A DNA stretch of 13,197 nucleotides from CAKSHC01 sp045631845 (GCA_045631845.1 JAZQVM010000079.1:1-13197), one strand, 5' to 3'; counted from the first letter of the stretch, positions 1-6,357 are shown. Translations and numbers: made by a program. The notes: generated by a model not told the origin, from the letters alone.

Positions 1-14
1 AACTTAAACATTTG

Positions 15-23
15 TGTTATACT
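15..23 (+). promoter_or_regulatory. extended -10 element for the XRE gene
   Basis: TGT followed by TATACT (hexamer 18-23) forms an extended -10 about 35 bp before the start codon at 59. The matching -35 would lie at or beyond the left edge of the window, so only half the promoter can be judged. Confidence 0.4.
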
Positions 24-58
24 CAATGCAAAGCACATAAGTAAGGAGTGAAATTACT

Positions 59-562
59 ATGGCAATTGGTGAAAGAATTAGATTTTTTCGTAACCTAAAA
101 GGTATGACACAAAAGTTTCTTGGTGTAAAAGTCGGTTTTCCGGAGAAAACTGCCGACATCCGCTTGGCTCAATATGAGTCCGGTACAAGAACACCCAAAT
201 CAGATTTAACCGAAGCGCTTGCCGATGCTTTGGGCGTTTCTACTATGGCATTGAATGTTCCTGATATTGATACGGATCTCGGCTTTATGCATACCCTCTT
301 TGCATTAGAGGATATTTACGGATTGAAGATTGACAAGCTCGATGACGAGATTTGTATTCGCCTTGATAAAAATAGAGGAACATCTTACATTTCTTTGCTT
401 GAGCGTTTTACCGCTTGGCAGAAAGAAGCAGAGAAGTATCGCAACGGCGAAATCAGCAAAGAGGAATATGATCGTTGGCGTTATACATATCCCGAAGTAG
501 AGACACAGCGCACAAGGGATGCTCTCGATGAAATGCGTGAACAACGTAGGAATGAGCAGTAA
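59..562 (+). CDS. XRE-family helix-turn-helix regulator (accessory)
   Basis: This is a 167-residue protein. Its N-terminal Cro/C1-type helix-turn-helix occupies about residues 5-60: an opening GERIRFFRNLKGMTQ, then the recognition region ending in LAQYESGTRTPK. The rest is charged and helical with no recognisable enzymatic motif; the last 50 residues are rich in Glu, Arg and Lys. XRE proteins bind operator DNA as dimers and commonly repress genes of phages and integrative elements; the target here is unknown. The ATG at 59 follows a good ribosome site (AAGGAG, about 43-48). The next gene starts 24 bp downstream in the same direction and is probably co-transcribed. The region is AT-richer than the genes from 1454 onward, and I recall similar proteins from clostridial mobile elements, which fits its place beside the guaA 3' end. 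The family is certain; the role is inferred. Confidence 0.85.
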   Translation: MAIGERIRFFRNLKGMTQKFLGVKVGFPEKTADIRLAQYESGTRTPKSDLTEALADALGVSTMALNVPDIDTDLGFMHTLFALEDIYGLKIDKLDDEICIRLDKNRGTSYISLLERFTAWQKEAEKYRNGEISKEEYDRWRYTYPEVETQRTRDALDEMREQRRNEQ

Positions 563-586
563 TTTCCTCGGTTAGGAGTTAAAAGT

Positions 587-1309
587 ATGGAAGAAATAAA
601 AGAATTCCTAAAAGCAATTTGGGGGTTAGATACCGATCAAATTGCAATCATATCATTAGCTGTTACGTTCTTGCTTTTTGTTCTCGGTAAAAGAGCCGAA
701 AACAGGATCAAAATTTACGAAACTCGCAAGGAGGAATATCAGAAACTAATTGATTTCTTCCTAGAGATATTCGCTAATGCTGGAAAGGACATTTCCAAAC
801 TAACAAAGGACGATAAGACAAAAAAGCGTTTTTTGGATATGGGTGCTTCCTTGGCGATTTACGGTTCTAAAAAACTTTACAAAACATATTGTTTCTATCG
901 TTGGATTTCTCTTGATGAAAAAGTACAGTCAAATAGATGGTACTCAAATGATATGGGAATGTATTGTTTAGGCGAAATGTTTCAGATTATGCGAAAGGAA
1001 ATCGGCCTAAACAACGAATTACTTCAAGTTGATGTTCCTGATGTTCTTTCTTTTTACATAACTGACTTTACAAAGCCGGAATTCAAGAAGAATTTCTATA
1101 AATATCATTTTAGGAAATTCTTATTGAAGTCAGCAATCTTTTGGGGTAAAGTTGAAGATTTCCTACCACTCGTTTGGATTTCAAACTACATAATAAAACC
1201 GCTATTTCTAACATTGTTTTGTGTTATCAGATTTCCGATTAAGTTACTAATCGTAACGCCTATAAAGCAAATCAAAAAGGCGTGCGAAAACAAAGATAAA
1301 AGGACATAA
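587..1309 (+). CDS. membrane-anchored hypothetical protein
   Basis: This 240-residue protein belongs to no family I can name. One hydrophobic helix lies near the N-terminus (about residues 17-34), followed by a basic, probably cytoplasmic helical part (KRAENRIKIYETRKEEYQKL). A LAIYGS motif sits at about 89-94 and an MRKEIG motif at about 135-140. A second long hydrophobic stretch near the C-terminus (about 192-224) could be one or two membrane segments and is followed by a Lys-rich tail. I have the impression that proteins with this plan (one helix, then a YGS segment, then MRK-x-x-G) are common in accessory islands, but that is memory and not a search result. The ATG at 587 follows TAGGAG with about 8 bp spacing. 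It lies 24 bp after the XRE gene and ends just before a strong terminator, so the two form a small accessory unit. Confidence 0.75.
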   Translation: MEEIKEFLKAIWGLDTDQIAIISLAVTFLLFVLGKRAENRIKIYETRKEEYQKLIDFFLEIFANAGKDISKLTKDDKTKKRFLDMGASLAIYGSKKLYKTYCFYRWISLDEKVQSNRWYSNDMGMYCLGEMFQIMRKEIGLNNELLQVDVPDVLSFYITDFTKPEFKKNFYKYHFRKFLLKSAIFWGKVEDFLPLVWISNYIIKPLFLTLFCVIRFPIKLLIVTPIKQIKKACENKDKRT

Positions 1310-1313
1310 ACAA

Positions 1314-1358
1314 AAAGAGCTAACAGACTTTGTAACAAAAATCTGTTAGCTCTTTATT
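1314..1358 (+). terminator. intrinsic terminator of the accessory pair
   Basis: A 14-bp perfect stem (1314-1327 with 1342-1355) encloses a 14-nt loop and begins 5 bp after the stop codon at 1309. The left arm begins with an A-run and the right arm ends in TCTTT followed by ATTTA, giving a U-rich tail on the + strand. It could also act in the reverse direction. Confidence 0.8.
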
Positions 1359-1376
1359 TATGAATAATCTGAAATT

Positions 1377-1394
1377 GTTGTCAAAACGTTGTCA
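1377..1394 (+). repeat. pair of GTTGTCA direct repeats, possible integrase-arm sites
   Basis: GTTGTCA occurs at 1377-1383 and again at 1388-1394, 11 bp apart, so both copies face nearly the same side of the helix. They lie between the accessory genes and the 3' end of guaA, where arm-type recombinase or excisionase sites would be expected if this is an element end. No recombinase gene is visible in the window, so the role is inferred. Confidence 0.3.
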
Positions 1395-1414
1395 CAAGGC
1401 TTTTTCAAGCCTCA

Positions 1415-1439
1415 AAAACCCAGTATTTATGCGGGTTTT
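1415..1439 (-). terminator. probable terminator of guaA
   Basis: A 7-bp stem (1415-1421 with 1433-1439) has an 11-nt loop. Read on the - strand it gives AAAACCC, the loop, then GGGTTTTT, and it lies 15 bp past the guaA stop codon. It is modest but well placed. A second 6-bp hairpin (1397-1402 with 1407-1412) follows without a U-tract. Confidence 0.45.
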
Positions 1440-1453
1440 CAGCGTTTTTGGTA

Positions 1454-2434
1454 TTATTCCCACTCGATGGTGCCGATCGGTTTGGGGGTCAGGTCGAGCA
1501 GGACACGGTTGATGCCCTCGACCTCGTGGGTGATGCGATCGGTGATATGGTGCAGGAGCGCATAGGGAATCTCCTCGATGGTGGCGCTCATGGCATCCTT
1601 GGTGTTGACGGCACGAATGATGGCCGGCCAGCCCTCATAACGTTTATCGTTACGCACGCCGACGCTCTTGAAATCGGGTACGGCGATGAAATACTGCCAA
1701 ACCTTTTCGGCCAGCCCGCTCTTATCAAACTCTTCACGCAAGATGGCGTCGGCCTCACGCAGGGCGTGCAGGCGGTCACGGGTGATCGCACCTAAGCAAC
1801 GCACGCCAAGACCGGGGCCGGGGAAGGGCTGACGGTAGACCATGGCATGAGGCAGACCCAGCGCCTCACCTACGACACGAACCTCGTCTTTGTAGAGCAA
1901 TTTGACCGGCTCGACCAGTTCAAACTGCATATCTTCGGGCAGGCCACCGACATTGTGGTGAGCCTTTACGCCGTCGCTTTCCAGAATATCGGGATAGATG
2001 GTGCCCTGTGCCAAGAAGGAGATACCTTCCAGTTTAGAGGCTTCCTCATCAAACACTTTAATAAATTCGCCGCCGATGATCTTGCGCTTCTTCTCAGGCT
2101 CGGCCACGCCGGCCAGCAGATCGAGGAAACGATCGGTCGCATCGACATAGATCAAGTTGGCATCCAGTTCTTTGCCGAACACCTCGATGACCTGCTCGCT
2201 CTCGCCTTTACGCATCAGACCGTGGTTGACATGAACACAGACCAGCTGTTTACCGATGGCCTTAATGAGCAGAGCGGCAACAACCGAGGAGTCTACACCG
2301 CCCGACAGGGCCAGCAATACCTTTTTATCGCCAACCTGCGCACGGATTTCCGCTACCTGTTCGGCAATGAAGGCATCGGCCAGTTCTTTGGTGGTAATAC
2401 GAGCCATCGACTCGGGACGAATATTTGTTTGCAT
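1454..2434 (-). CDS. guaA: GMP synthase, ATP-pyrophosphatase subunit only
   Basis: This protein carries the half of GMP synthase that adenylates XMP and aminates it to GMP, the last step of guanine nucleotide synthesis. The P-loop SGGVDSSV lies at about residues 44-51, then the PFPGPGLGVRCLG segment, and the C-terminal dimerisation domain ends in KPIGTIEWE, as in canonical GuaA. The usual enzyme is about 510-525 residues with an N-terminal class-I glutamine amidotransferase. Here the protein is about 326 residues and starts roughly 35 residues before the pyrophosphatase core. A promoter and ribosome site sit directly upstream, and no glutaminase remnant is visible in the 110 bp to the next gene. 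It is therefore a stand-alone subunit like archaeal GuaAb, not an obvious pseudogene. I chose the ATG at 2434 because AAGGA lies at better spacing from it than from the alternative ATG at 2440. Ammonia would come from a separate amidotransferase or be used free. Confidence 0.9.
   Translation of the reverse strand: MQTNIRPESMARITTKELADAFIAEQVAEIRAQVGDKKVLLALSGGVDSSVVAALLIKAIGKQLVCVHVNHGLMRKGESEQVIEVFGKELDANLIYVDATDRFLDLLAGVAEPEKKRKIIGGEFIKVFDEEASKLEGISFLAQGTIYPDILESDGVKAHHNVGGLPEDMQFELVEPVKLLYKDEVRVVGEALGLPHAMVYRQPFPGPGLGVRCLGAITRDRLHALREADAILREEFDKSGLAEKVWQYFIAVPDFKSVGVRNDKRYEGWPAIIRAVNTKDAMSATIEEIPYALLHHITDRITHEVEGINRVLLDLTPKPIGTIEWE
1455..1465 (-). other. candidate attachment site at the guaA 3' end
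   Basis: The - strand reads GAGTGGGAATA across the last codons and stop of guaA. From memory, this is the 11-bp core used by Tn5801-like integrative elements that insert at the 3' end of guaA. Unrelated AT-rich accessory genes lie immediately beyond it (1-1358). The matching copy at the other element end would be outside the window. Confidence 0.45.
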
Positions 2435-2469
2435 TTGCATCGCTTCCTTTGTAAAGAAATTTATGTTTT

Positions 2470-2498
2470 ATTATACCACTCAATTGGCTATACTACAA
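2470..2498 (-). promoter_or_regulatory. guaA promoter
   Basis: On the - strand a TTGTAG -35 (2493-2498) and a perfect TATAAT -10 (2470-2475) are 17 bp apart. The -10 is preceded by TGG, making it an extended -10. The leader to the start codon is only about 30 nt, too short for a purine riboswitch. Confidence 0.75.
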
Positions 2499-2520
2499 TA
2501 TTTTTTTGCGGAAAATTATA

Positions 2521-2548
2521 AAAAAGAGGGTGTATGCACCCTCTTTTT
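2521..2548 (-). terminator. intrinsic terminator of the permease gene
   Basis: A 12-bp perfect stem (2521-2532 with 2537-2548) with a 4-nt loop has an A-run on one side and a T-run on the other. It begins 2 bp past the permease stop codon on the - strand and is symmetrical enough to work in both directions. Confidence 0.9.
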
Positions 2549-2550
2549 CA

Positions 2551-3849
2551 TCAATAATAAAAGATCAGGAAATAGATATAAGCGGGGATGACGGCGGCCA
2601 AGGTAAAGGGAATACCGATTTTAAGGAAGTCGCTGTTGTTGACCTCATACCCTTCCTTGCGCAAAATGCCGATACCGGTAATGTTGGCCGAGGCACCGAC
2701 GGGAGTCAGGTTGCCACCCAGCGTAGCACCCGACAACAATCCGAAATAGAGCAAAGTAGGATTGATTCCTAAAGATGCCGCAATCCCTTGCGTTACAGGC
2801 AACATGGTTGCTACATACGGAATGTTATCAATAAAGGCGGAGAAGATAACGCTCATCCATGTAATCAAGGTATAGATGACAAAGACATTGCCACCCGAGA
2901 GCTTGGTAAAGAGGTTGCCAATAGCATCGACCACGCCCATATTGGTGATGCCGCCGACCACAATGAACAGACCGAACAGCAGACCGATGGTATTGACATC
3001 GATCTCCTTGAGCGGAGAGGTAAAGGCCGACCAAGTTTTCTTACGAAGGCCGTTATAGACGACACCAATGACCATGAGCACACAACAGATAATGCCGTTG
3101 GTATAGGCAGACAATCCGGGGAGGATACCATCAAGGAATGTAGGCAAGCCGGGAATAAGAGAAGCAACAATCAGCAACACGACGGTGCCGAGCATAAGAA
3201 TGGTAGGTACATAGTCGGTAACGACCGTACGCTGACCGGGTTCGATCTTACCCGTTTCCTTGCGGAAGATGATCAGGAGCAGTAAGCAAGATACCAGTGC
3301 ACCCAACTCTACCGCCCAGAAGATGCCGGGCTTGCCGTTGTAGACAAAGAAATCGAGGAAGTTCATGTTGGCATAACCGCCAAGCATGATGGAGGTGGTA
3401 TCGCCGACCAAGGTGGCGGCACCCTGCAGGTTGGAGGAAACGGCAATGGCGATGATCATGCCGACGGGGCTGATGTCCAGCCGCTTGGCAATAGCCAAGG
3501 CGATGGGGGCGATCATCAAAACGGTAGCCACGTTATCGATGAAGGCCGAAACGATACCGGCAAACAGGGACAAGATCACGATGGCCCATTTGACATTGGG
3601 TACCTTTTCAATAATAATATCGGCCAGCAGGTTAGGCATTTTCGACTCAATCATTAATGCTACCGTACCCATAGTACCGGCAATCATCATCAGCACATTG
3701 AAATCGACACTTGGCAGCACCTCACCCAGCGGCAACATACCCGACACCACAAACACAAGTGCCGAGCCGAGCGCCACAAAGGGGCGGTATTTGGGCAGTG
3801 CCAGCATTAACACGTAGGTTAAAACAAATACAGCAAGAGCAATATACAT
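2551..3849 (-). CDS. ion-transporter superfamily permease (SLC13/ArsB-NhaD-like)
   Basis: This 432-residue integral membrane protein has about 10-12 hydrophobic segments. It shows the internal duplication of the ion transporter (IT) superfamily. The first repeat has SAFIDNVATVLMIAP (about 101-115) and a re-entrant SSNLQGAATLVGDTTS (about 138-153). The second has SAFIDNIPYVATMLP, then SGATLGGNLTPVGASAN. Paired Asn- and Gly-rich hairpins of this kind bind anion and coupling ion in the DASS/SLC13 and ArsB/NhaD families. The substrate (dicarboxylate, citrate, arsenite, or Na+/H+ exchange) cannot be told from sequence. I use the ATG at 3849, preceded by AAAGGAGA at good spacing. An upstream GTG at 3882 lies before the expected transcription start and is rejected. 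The gene stands alone with its own promoter and terminator. Confidence 0.88.
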   Translation of the reverse strand: MYIALAVFVLTYVLMLALPKYRPFVALGSALVFVVSGMLPLGEVLPSVDFNVLMMIAGTMGTVALMIESKMPNLLADIIIEKVPNVKWAIVILSLFAGIVSAFIDNVATVLMIAPIALAIAKRLDISPVGMIIAIAVSSNLQGAATLVGDTTSIMLGGYANMNFLDFFVYNGKPGIFWAVELGALVSCLLLLIIFRKETGKIEPGQRTVVTDYVPTILMLGTVVLLIVASLIPGLPTFLDGILPGLSAYTNGIICCVLMVIGVVYNGLRKKTWSAFTSPLKEIDVNTIGLLFGLFIVVGGITNMGVVDAIGNLFTKLSGGNVFVIYTLITWMSVIFSAFIDNIPYVATMLPVTQGIAASLGINPTLLYFGLLSGATLGGNLTPVGASANITGIGILRKEGYEVNNSDFLKIGIPFTLAAVIPAYIYFLIFYY

Positions 3850-3882
3850 GCAAATTCTCCTTTTTTTCTTATTATCTGTCAC

Positions 3883-3911
3883 ATTATATCATTCCTTTGG
3901 GGAAAATGCAA
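3883..3911 (-). promoter_or_regulatory. permease promoter
   Basis: On the - strand TTGCAT (3906-3911) and TATAAT (3883-3888) are separated by 17 bp. Transcription would start near 3876, leaving a leader of about 27 nt to the ATG at 3849. This promoter is what rules out the GTG at 3882. Confidence 0.75.
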
Positions 3912-3937
3912 CCGGACAATTTTGTTATCTGCCCGGA

Positions 3938-3966
3938 TTGAAAAGGGATATATTCTATGATATACT
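3938..3966 (+). promoter_or_regulatory. promoter of the membrane-tailed XRE gene
   Basis: TTGAAA (3938-3943) and TATACT (3961-3966) are separated by 17 bp, about 30 bp before the ATG at 3996. Its -35 is 26 bp from the permease -35 on the opposite strand, so the two divergent promoters are close enough for shared regulation. Confidence 0.7.
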
Positions 3967-3995
3967 ACATGCATACTTGAAAAAGGGGATGGATT

Positions 3996-4613
3996 ATGGA
4001 GTTTCGTGAAAAATTACAAAAACTTCGAAAGAAGAACGCCATGACACAGGAGGATCTTGCTCAATCTCTTTACGTGTCCCGCACCGCCGTTTCCAAATGG
4101 GAGTCGGGGCGGGGCTATCCAAATCTGGAGTCCTTGCGGCGGATTGCCGACCTGTTTTCGGTCACAGTGGATGAACTGTTATCCGGCGATCAACTGCTCT
4201 GTCTGGCAGAGAAAGACAGCAAGGCAAAAACGAAGCATCTTCGTGATCTGATGTTTGGGCTTTTGGACGTGGGTTCCTCTCTCCTGCTTTTTCTGCCGTT
4301 TTTCGCTCAACGGGACGGCTTGGACATACAGAGCGTTTCGCTTTTAGCCCTGACTGAAGTATCGGCCTACTTGAGAATCGTATATGCGGTGATGATCGCC
4401 GTTACGATCACGTGGGGCATATTGATGCTGGCCCTGCAAACCTGTTCCCATCGGATCTGGGTTTTGGCAAACAGCAGGGTATCGCTTTTCTTAACAGCGA
4501 TAAATGTACTTATATTTATGATGAGTTTGCAACCCTATGCGGCGGGATACTTGTTTGTATTTTTACTGATTAAGGGATTTCTTCTATTGACACGAAAGGT
4601 GTCGCTCGGGTAA
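3996..4613 (+). CDS. XRE regulator with C-terminal membrane domain
   Basis: This 205-residue protein has a clear Cro/C1 helix-turn-helix at about residues 5-62 (MTQEDLAQSLYVSRTAVSKWESG). A Lys-rich linker follows, then about four hydrophobic segments (roughly 86-103, 124-147, 161-178 and 182-198). XRE proteins fused to a membrane tail are frequent in Bacillota and are thought to sense something at the membrane; the ligand and targets here are unknown. The ATG at 3996 follows AGGGGATGG. It is divergent from the permease, which could be one target. The PAP2-like gene begins 65 bp downstream in the same direction, so it may be co-transcribed and another possible target. Confidence 0.88.
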   Translation: MEFREKLQKLRKKNAMTQEDLAQSLYVSRTAVSKWESGRGYPNLESLRRIADLFSVTVDELLSGDQLLCLAEKDSKAKTKHLRDLMFGLLDVGSSLLLFLPFFAQRDGLDIQSVSLLALTEVSAYLRIVYAVMIAVTITWGILMLALQTCSHRIWVLANSRVSLFLTAINVLIFMMSLQPYAAGYLFVFLLIKGFLLLTRKVSLG

Positions 4614-4624
4614 CGAAGCGTTTC

Positions 4625-4653
4625 TTGCGATTCTTTCTGTCTTCTTTTATGCT
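4625..4653 (+). promoter_or_regulatory. possible weak promoter before the PAP2-like gene
   Basis: TTGCGA (4625-4630) and TATGCT (4648-4653) are 17 bp apart, each matching consensus at 4 of 6 positions. No terminator separates this gene from the XRE gene upstream, so read-through is equally possible. Confidence 0.3.
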
Positions 4654-4678
4654 ATACAGTGAAAGGAAGGTAGAAACA

Positions 4679-5323
4679 ATGAAACGAACATTACTTACAT
4701 CTCTTGGTTTTCTCAGCGCTTTTGCCGTATGGACGGCGTTGATTTTGCTTGTTGACGTACAGGCGATTGGTCCGAACGGGTCAGCCGTTGGACTGGCAAC
4801 AGTCAACGGACTATTTCACCGACTGACGGGTGTACACATAGATCTTTACACCATTACCGATTGGTTGGGGCTGGTTCCGATTGCTGTTGTGCTTGGTTTT
4901 GCGATTTTTGGTTTAGCACAGTGGATCAAGCGGAAACATATACGAAGCGTTGATTTTGACATTTTGGTACTGGGTGGATTTTATATCATTACCATGTTAT
5001 GTTATATGTTTTTTGAAGTGGTGGTGATTAACCGTCGGCCGATTTTGATTGACGGATTTTTGGAGGCGTCCTATCCGTCCTCGACCACATTGTTGGTATT
5101 GTGCGTGATGCTGACGGCCATGATGCAGATTCATTCCCGCATCAAGACTCGGTGGCTTCGATCAGGTGTTCTTATTGCCATAGAATGTTTTATTGGCTTT
5201 ATGGTAATGGGACGGCTAATTTCGGGCGTGCATTGGCTTTCGGATATTGTGGGTGGTATATTGTTGAGTGCAGGGCTCGTCTTATTCTATAAATTTCTTA
5301 TAAGAAAAACCCCGAAACCGTGA
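4679..5323 (+). CDS. PAP2-like membrane protein with degenerate active site
   Basis: This 214-residue protein has about six hydrophobic segments and the fold signature of type 2 phosphatidic acid phosphatases, membrane enzymes that dephosphorylate lipid phosphates such as undecaprenyl pyrophosphate. Of the three catalytic motifs, the third is kept: GRLISGVHWLSD (178-189), with Arg179, His185 and Asp189. The first (K-x6-RP) reads E-x6-RP (Glu113, Arg120, Pro121). The second (PSGH) reads PSST (133-136), so the usual acid/base histidine is a threonine. Activity may be altered or lost. The ATG at 4679 has AAGGAAGG 8 bp upstream; an in-frame TTG at 4625 has no ribosome site and is rejected. The stop codon lies in the loop of its own terminator. 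The partner upstream is an XRE regulator. Confidence 0.82.
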   Translation: MKRTLLTSLGFLSAFAVWTALILLVDVQAIGPNGSAVGLATVNGLFHRLTGVHIDLYTITDWLGLVPIAVVLGFAIFGLAQWIKRKHIRSVDFDILVLGGFYIITMLCYMFFEVVVINRRPILIDGFLEASYPSSTTLLVLCVMLTAMMQIHSRIKTRWLRSGVLIAIECFIGFMVMGRLISGVHWLSDIVGGILLSAGLVLFYKFLIRKTPKP

Positions 5324-5337
5324 TGGTTTCGGGGTTT
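5307..5337 (+). terminator. terminator overlapping the PAP2-like stop codon
   Basis: A 13-bp perfect stem (5307-5319 with 5325-5337) has a 5-nt loop that holds the TGA stop codon. The tail is GTTTGTTG-like and not a clean U-run. It is placed to end the + strand unit. Confidence 0.75.
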
Positions 5338-5340
5338 GTT

Positions 5341-5440
5341 GTAGATAACAGGTTATCTCTTGGAGAAGTTAAGTGACACCCCAAGAGCACAAGCCAAGGG
5401 CGCCGTGCGATTGGACCGGTGGAACTTATGTGAAGAAAAC
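5341..5440. other. unassigned intergenic block between two terminators
   Basis: About 100 bp lie between the converging terminators of the PAP2-like gene and rpsI. The block is G+C-balanced and not low-complexity. It holds a short palindrome GATAAC-AG-GTTATC (5344-5357) and a 7-bp stem CTCTTGG/CCAAGAG (5357-5363 with 5381-5387). On the - strand one frame is open and ends in APLACALGVSLNFSKR then a stop (5353-5355), but it has no ATG or ribosome site. It could be a structured RNA, a dispersed repeat or a gene fragment. Confidence 0.35.
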
Positions 5441-5468
5441 AAAGAGGCTCCGAAATCCGAAGCCTCTT
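5430..5468 (-). terminator. terminator of the rplM-rpsI operon
   Basis: An 8-bp stem (5442-5449 with 5461-5468) encloses an 11-nt loop with two further possible CG pairs. Read on the - strand it is followed by TTGTTTTCTTC. It begins 23 bp past the rpsI stop codon. Confidence 0.8.
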
Positions 5469-5491
5469 GTCTTTTGTAAAAGATAATAAAT

Positions 5492-5893
5492 TTATCGCTT
5501 GCTGAACTGAGGAGCGCGACGGGCGGCCTTTAAGCCGTACTTCTTTCTCTCCTTCATTCTGGGGTCACGAGTGAGGAAGCCGGCCTTCTTGAGAAGGGGA
5601 CGGTTCTGCTCGTCAACCAGCAGCAGAGCGCGGGCGATACCGTGACGGATAGCGCCGGCCTGACCGGAGATGCCACCGCCGACAACTTTGCAAACTACAT
5701 CGAACTTGCCGGTAGTCTGGGTCAGTTCCAGGGGCTGACGAACGATGTACTTGAGGGTATCGATCCCAAAGTAATCATCCATATCGCGGCCGTTAATGGT
5801 AACGGCGCCGGTACCGGGATAAAGTCTTACGCAAGCAACGGACTGCTTTCTGCGGCCGGTGCCGTAGAAATACTCTTTCTTCGATTCGTACAT
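5492..5893 (-). CDS. rpsI: 30S ribosomal protein S9
   Basis: This is a complete 133-residue S9 (uS9), a protein of the 30S head whose C-terminal tail reaches the P-site tRNA. The family signatures are present: YGTGRRKQSVACVRLYPG near the N-terminus, GGGISGQAGAIRHGIARAL in the middle, LTRDPRMKERKKYGLKAARR near the C-terminus, and the characteristic ending FSKR. The ATG at 5893 follows AAGGAGGG at 7 bp. It lies 13 bp downstream of rplM in the order conserved across bacteria, and a terminator follows. Confidence 0.98.
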   Translation of the reverse strand: MYESKKEYFYGTGRRKQSVACVRLYPGTGAVTINGRDMDDYFGIDTLKYIVRQPLELTQTTGKFDVVCKVVGGGISGQAGAIRHGIARALLLVDEQNRPLLKKAGFLTRDPRMKERKKYGLKAARRAPQFSKR

Positions 5894-5906
5894 TCTCTAT
5901 CCCTCC

Positions 5907-6338
5907 TTATTTCATTTCCCAAACTTCGGGTTTCTGGGCCTGATGCTTATGCTCTTCGTTCTTGTAAACGAACAGACGCTTAGCAGCGCTGCGGCCGATG
6001 GAGTTATGCGGGAGCATACCCTTAACGGCGGTAGAGATAGCAAACGGGGAGTTGTTGGCCATCAGCGTGGAGTACTTGATCTCCTTGAGGCCGCCGGGAT
6101 AGCCACTGTAGTGACGGTACATCTTGGCATTGATCTTGTTGCCGGTGAGAACCATCTTGTCGGAATTGATGATGATAACGAAATCGCCGCAATCGACATG
6201 CGGAGTGAAATCAACCTTGTGCTTACCACGAAGCAGAGCGGCAGCTTCAGCAGCCACGCGGCCCATGGACTTATCAGCAGCGTCGATCACATACCATTTA
6301 CGCTCGATCGTCTGAGCGTTAGCCATGAAAGTGCTCAT
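5907..6338 (-). CDS. rplM: 50S ribosomal protein L13
   Basis: This is a complete 143-residue L13 (uL13), an early-assembling 50S protein that binds 23S rRNA. It shows WYVIDAADKSMGRVAAEAA, the GDFVIIINSDKMVLTGNK core, YRHYSGYPGGLK, and VKGMLPHNSIGR close to the C-terminus. The start at 6338 follows AGGAGG with 6 bp spacing. An in-frame ATG four codons later has no comparable site. It is the first gene of the rplM-rpsI operon, behind a consensus promoter and a short leader hairpin. Confidence 0.98.
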   Translation of the reverse strand: MSTFMANAQTIERKWYVIDAADKSMGRVAAEAAALLRGKHKVDFTPHVDCGDFVIIINSDKMVLTGNKINAKMYRHYSGYPGGLKEIKYSTLMANNSPFAISTAVKGMLPHNSIGRSAAKRLFVYKNEEHKHQAQKPEVWEMK

Positions 6339-6357
6339 GTTTTTCCTCCTATTATTT

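Noticed and set aside
1847..2521. Long + strand open frame opposite guaA
   Set aside because: It is the shadow of a well-recognised gene, with no ribosome site and no family resemblance.
2435..2550. Purine riboswitch upstream of guaA
   Set aside because: The leader after the promoter is only about 30 nt, too short for the aptamer; the hairpin at 2521-2548 is the permease terminator.
3849..3882. Upstream GTG start for the permease
   Set aside because: It lies upstream of the predicted transcription start and lacks a ribosome site, while the ATG at 3849 has a strong one.
4625..4678. TTG start extending the PAP2-like protein by 18 residues
   Set aside because: There is no ribosome site there, and the segment overlaps a likely promoter; AAGGAAGG precedes the ATG at 4679.
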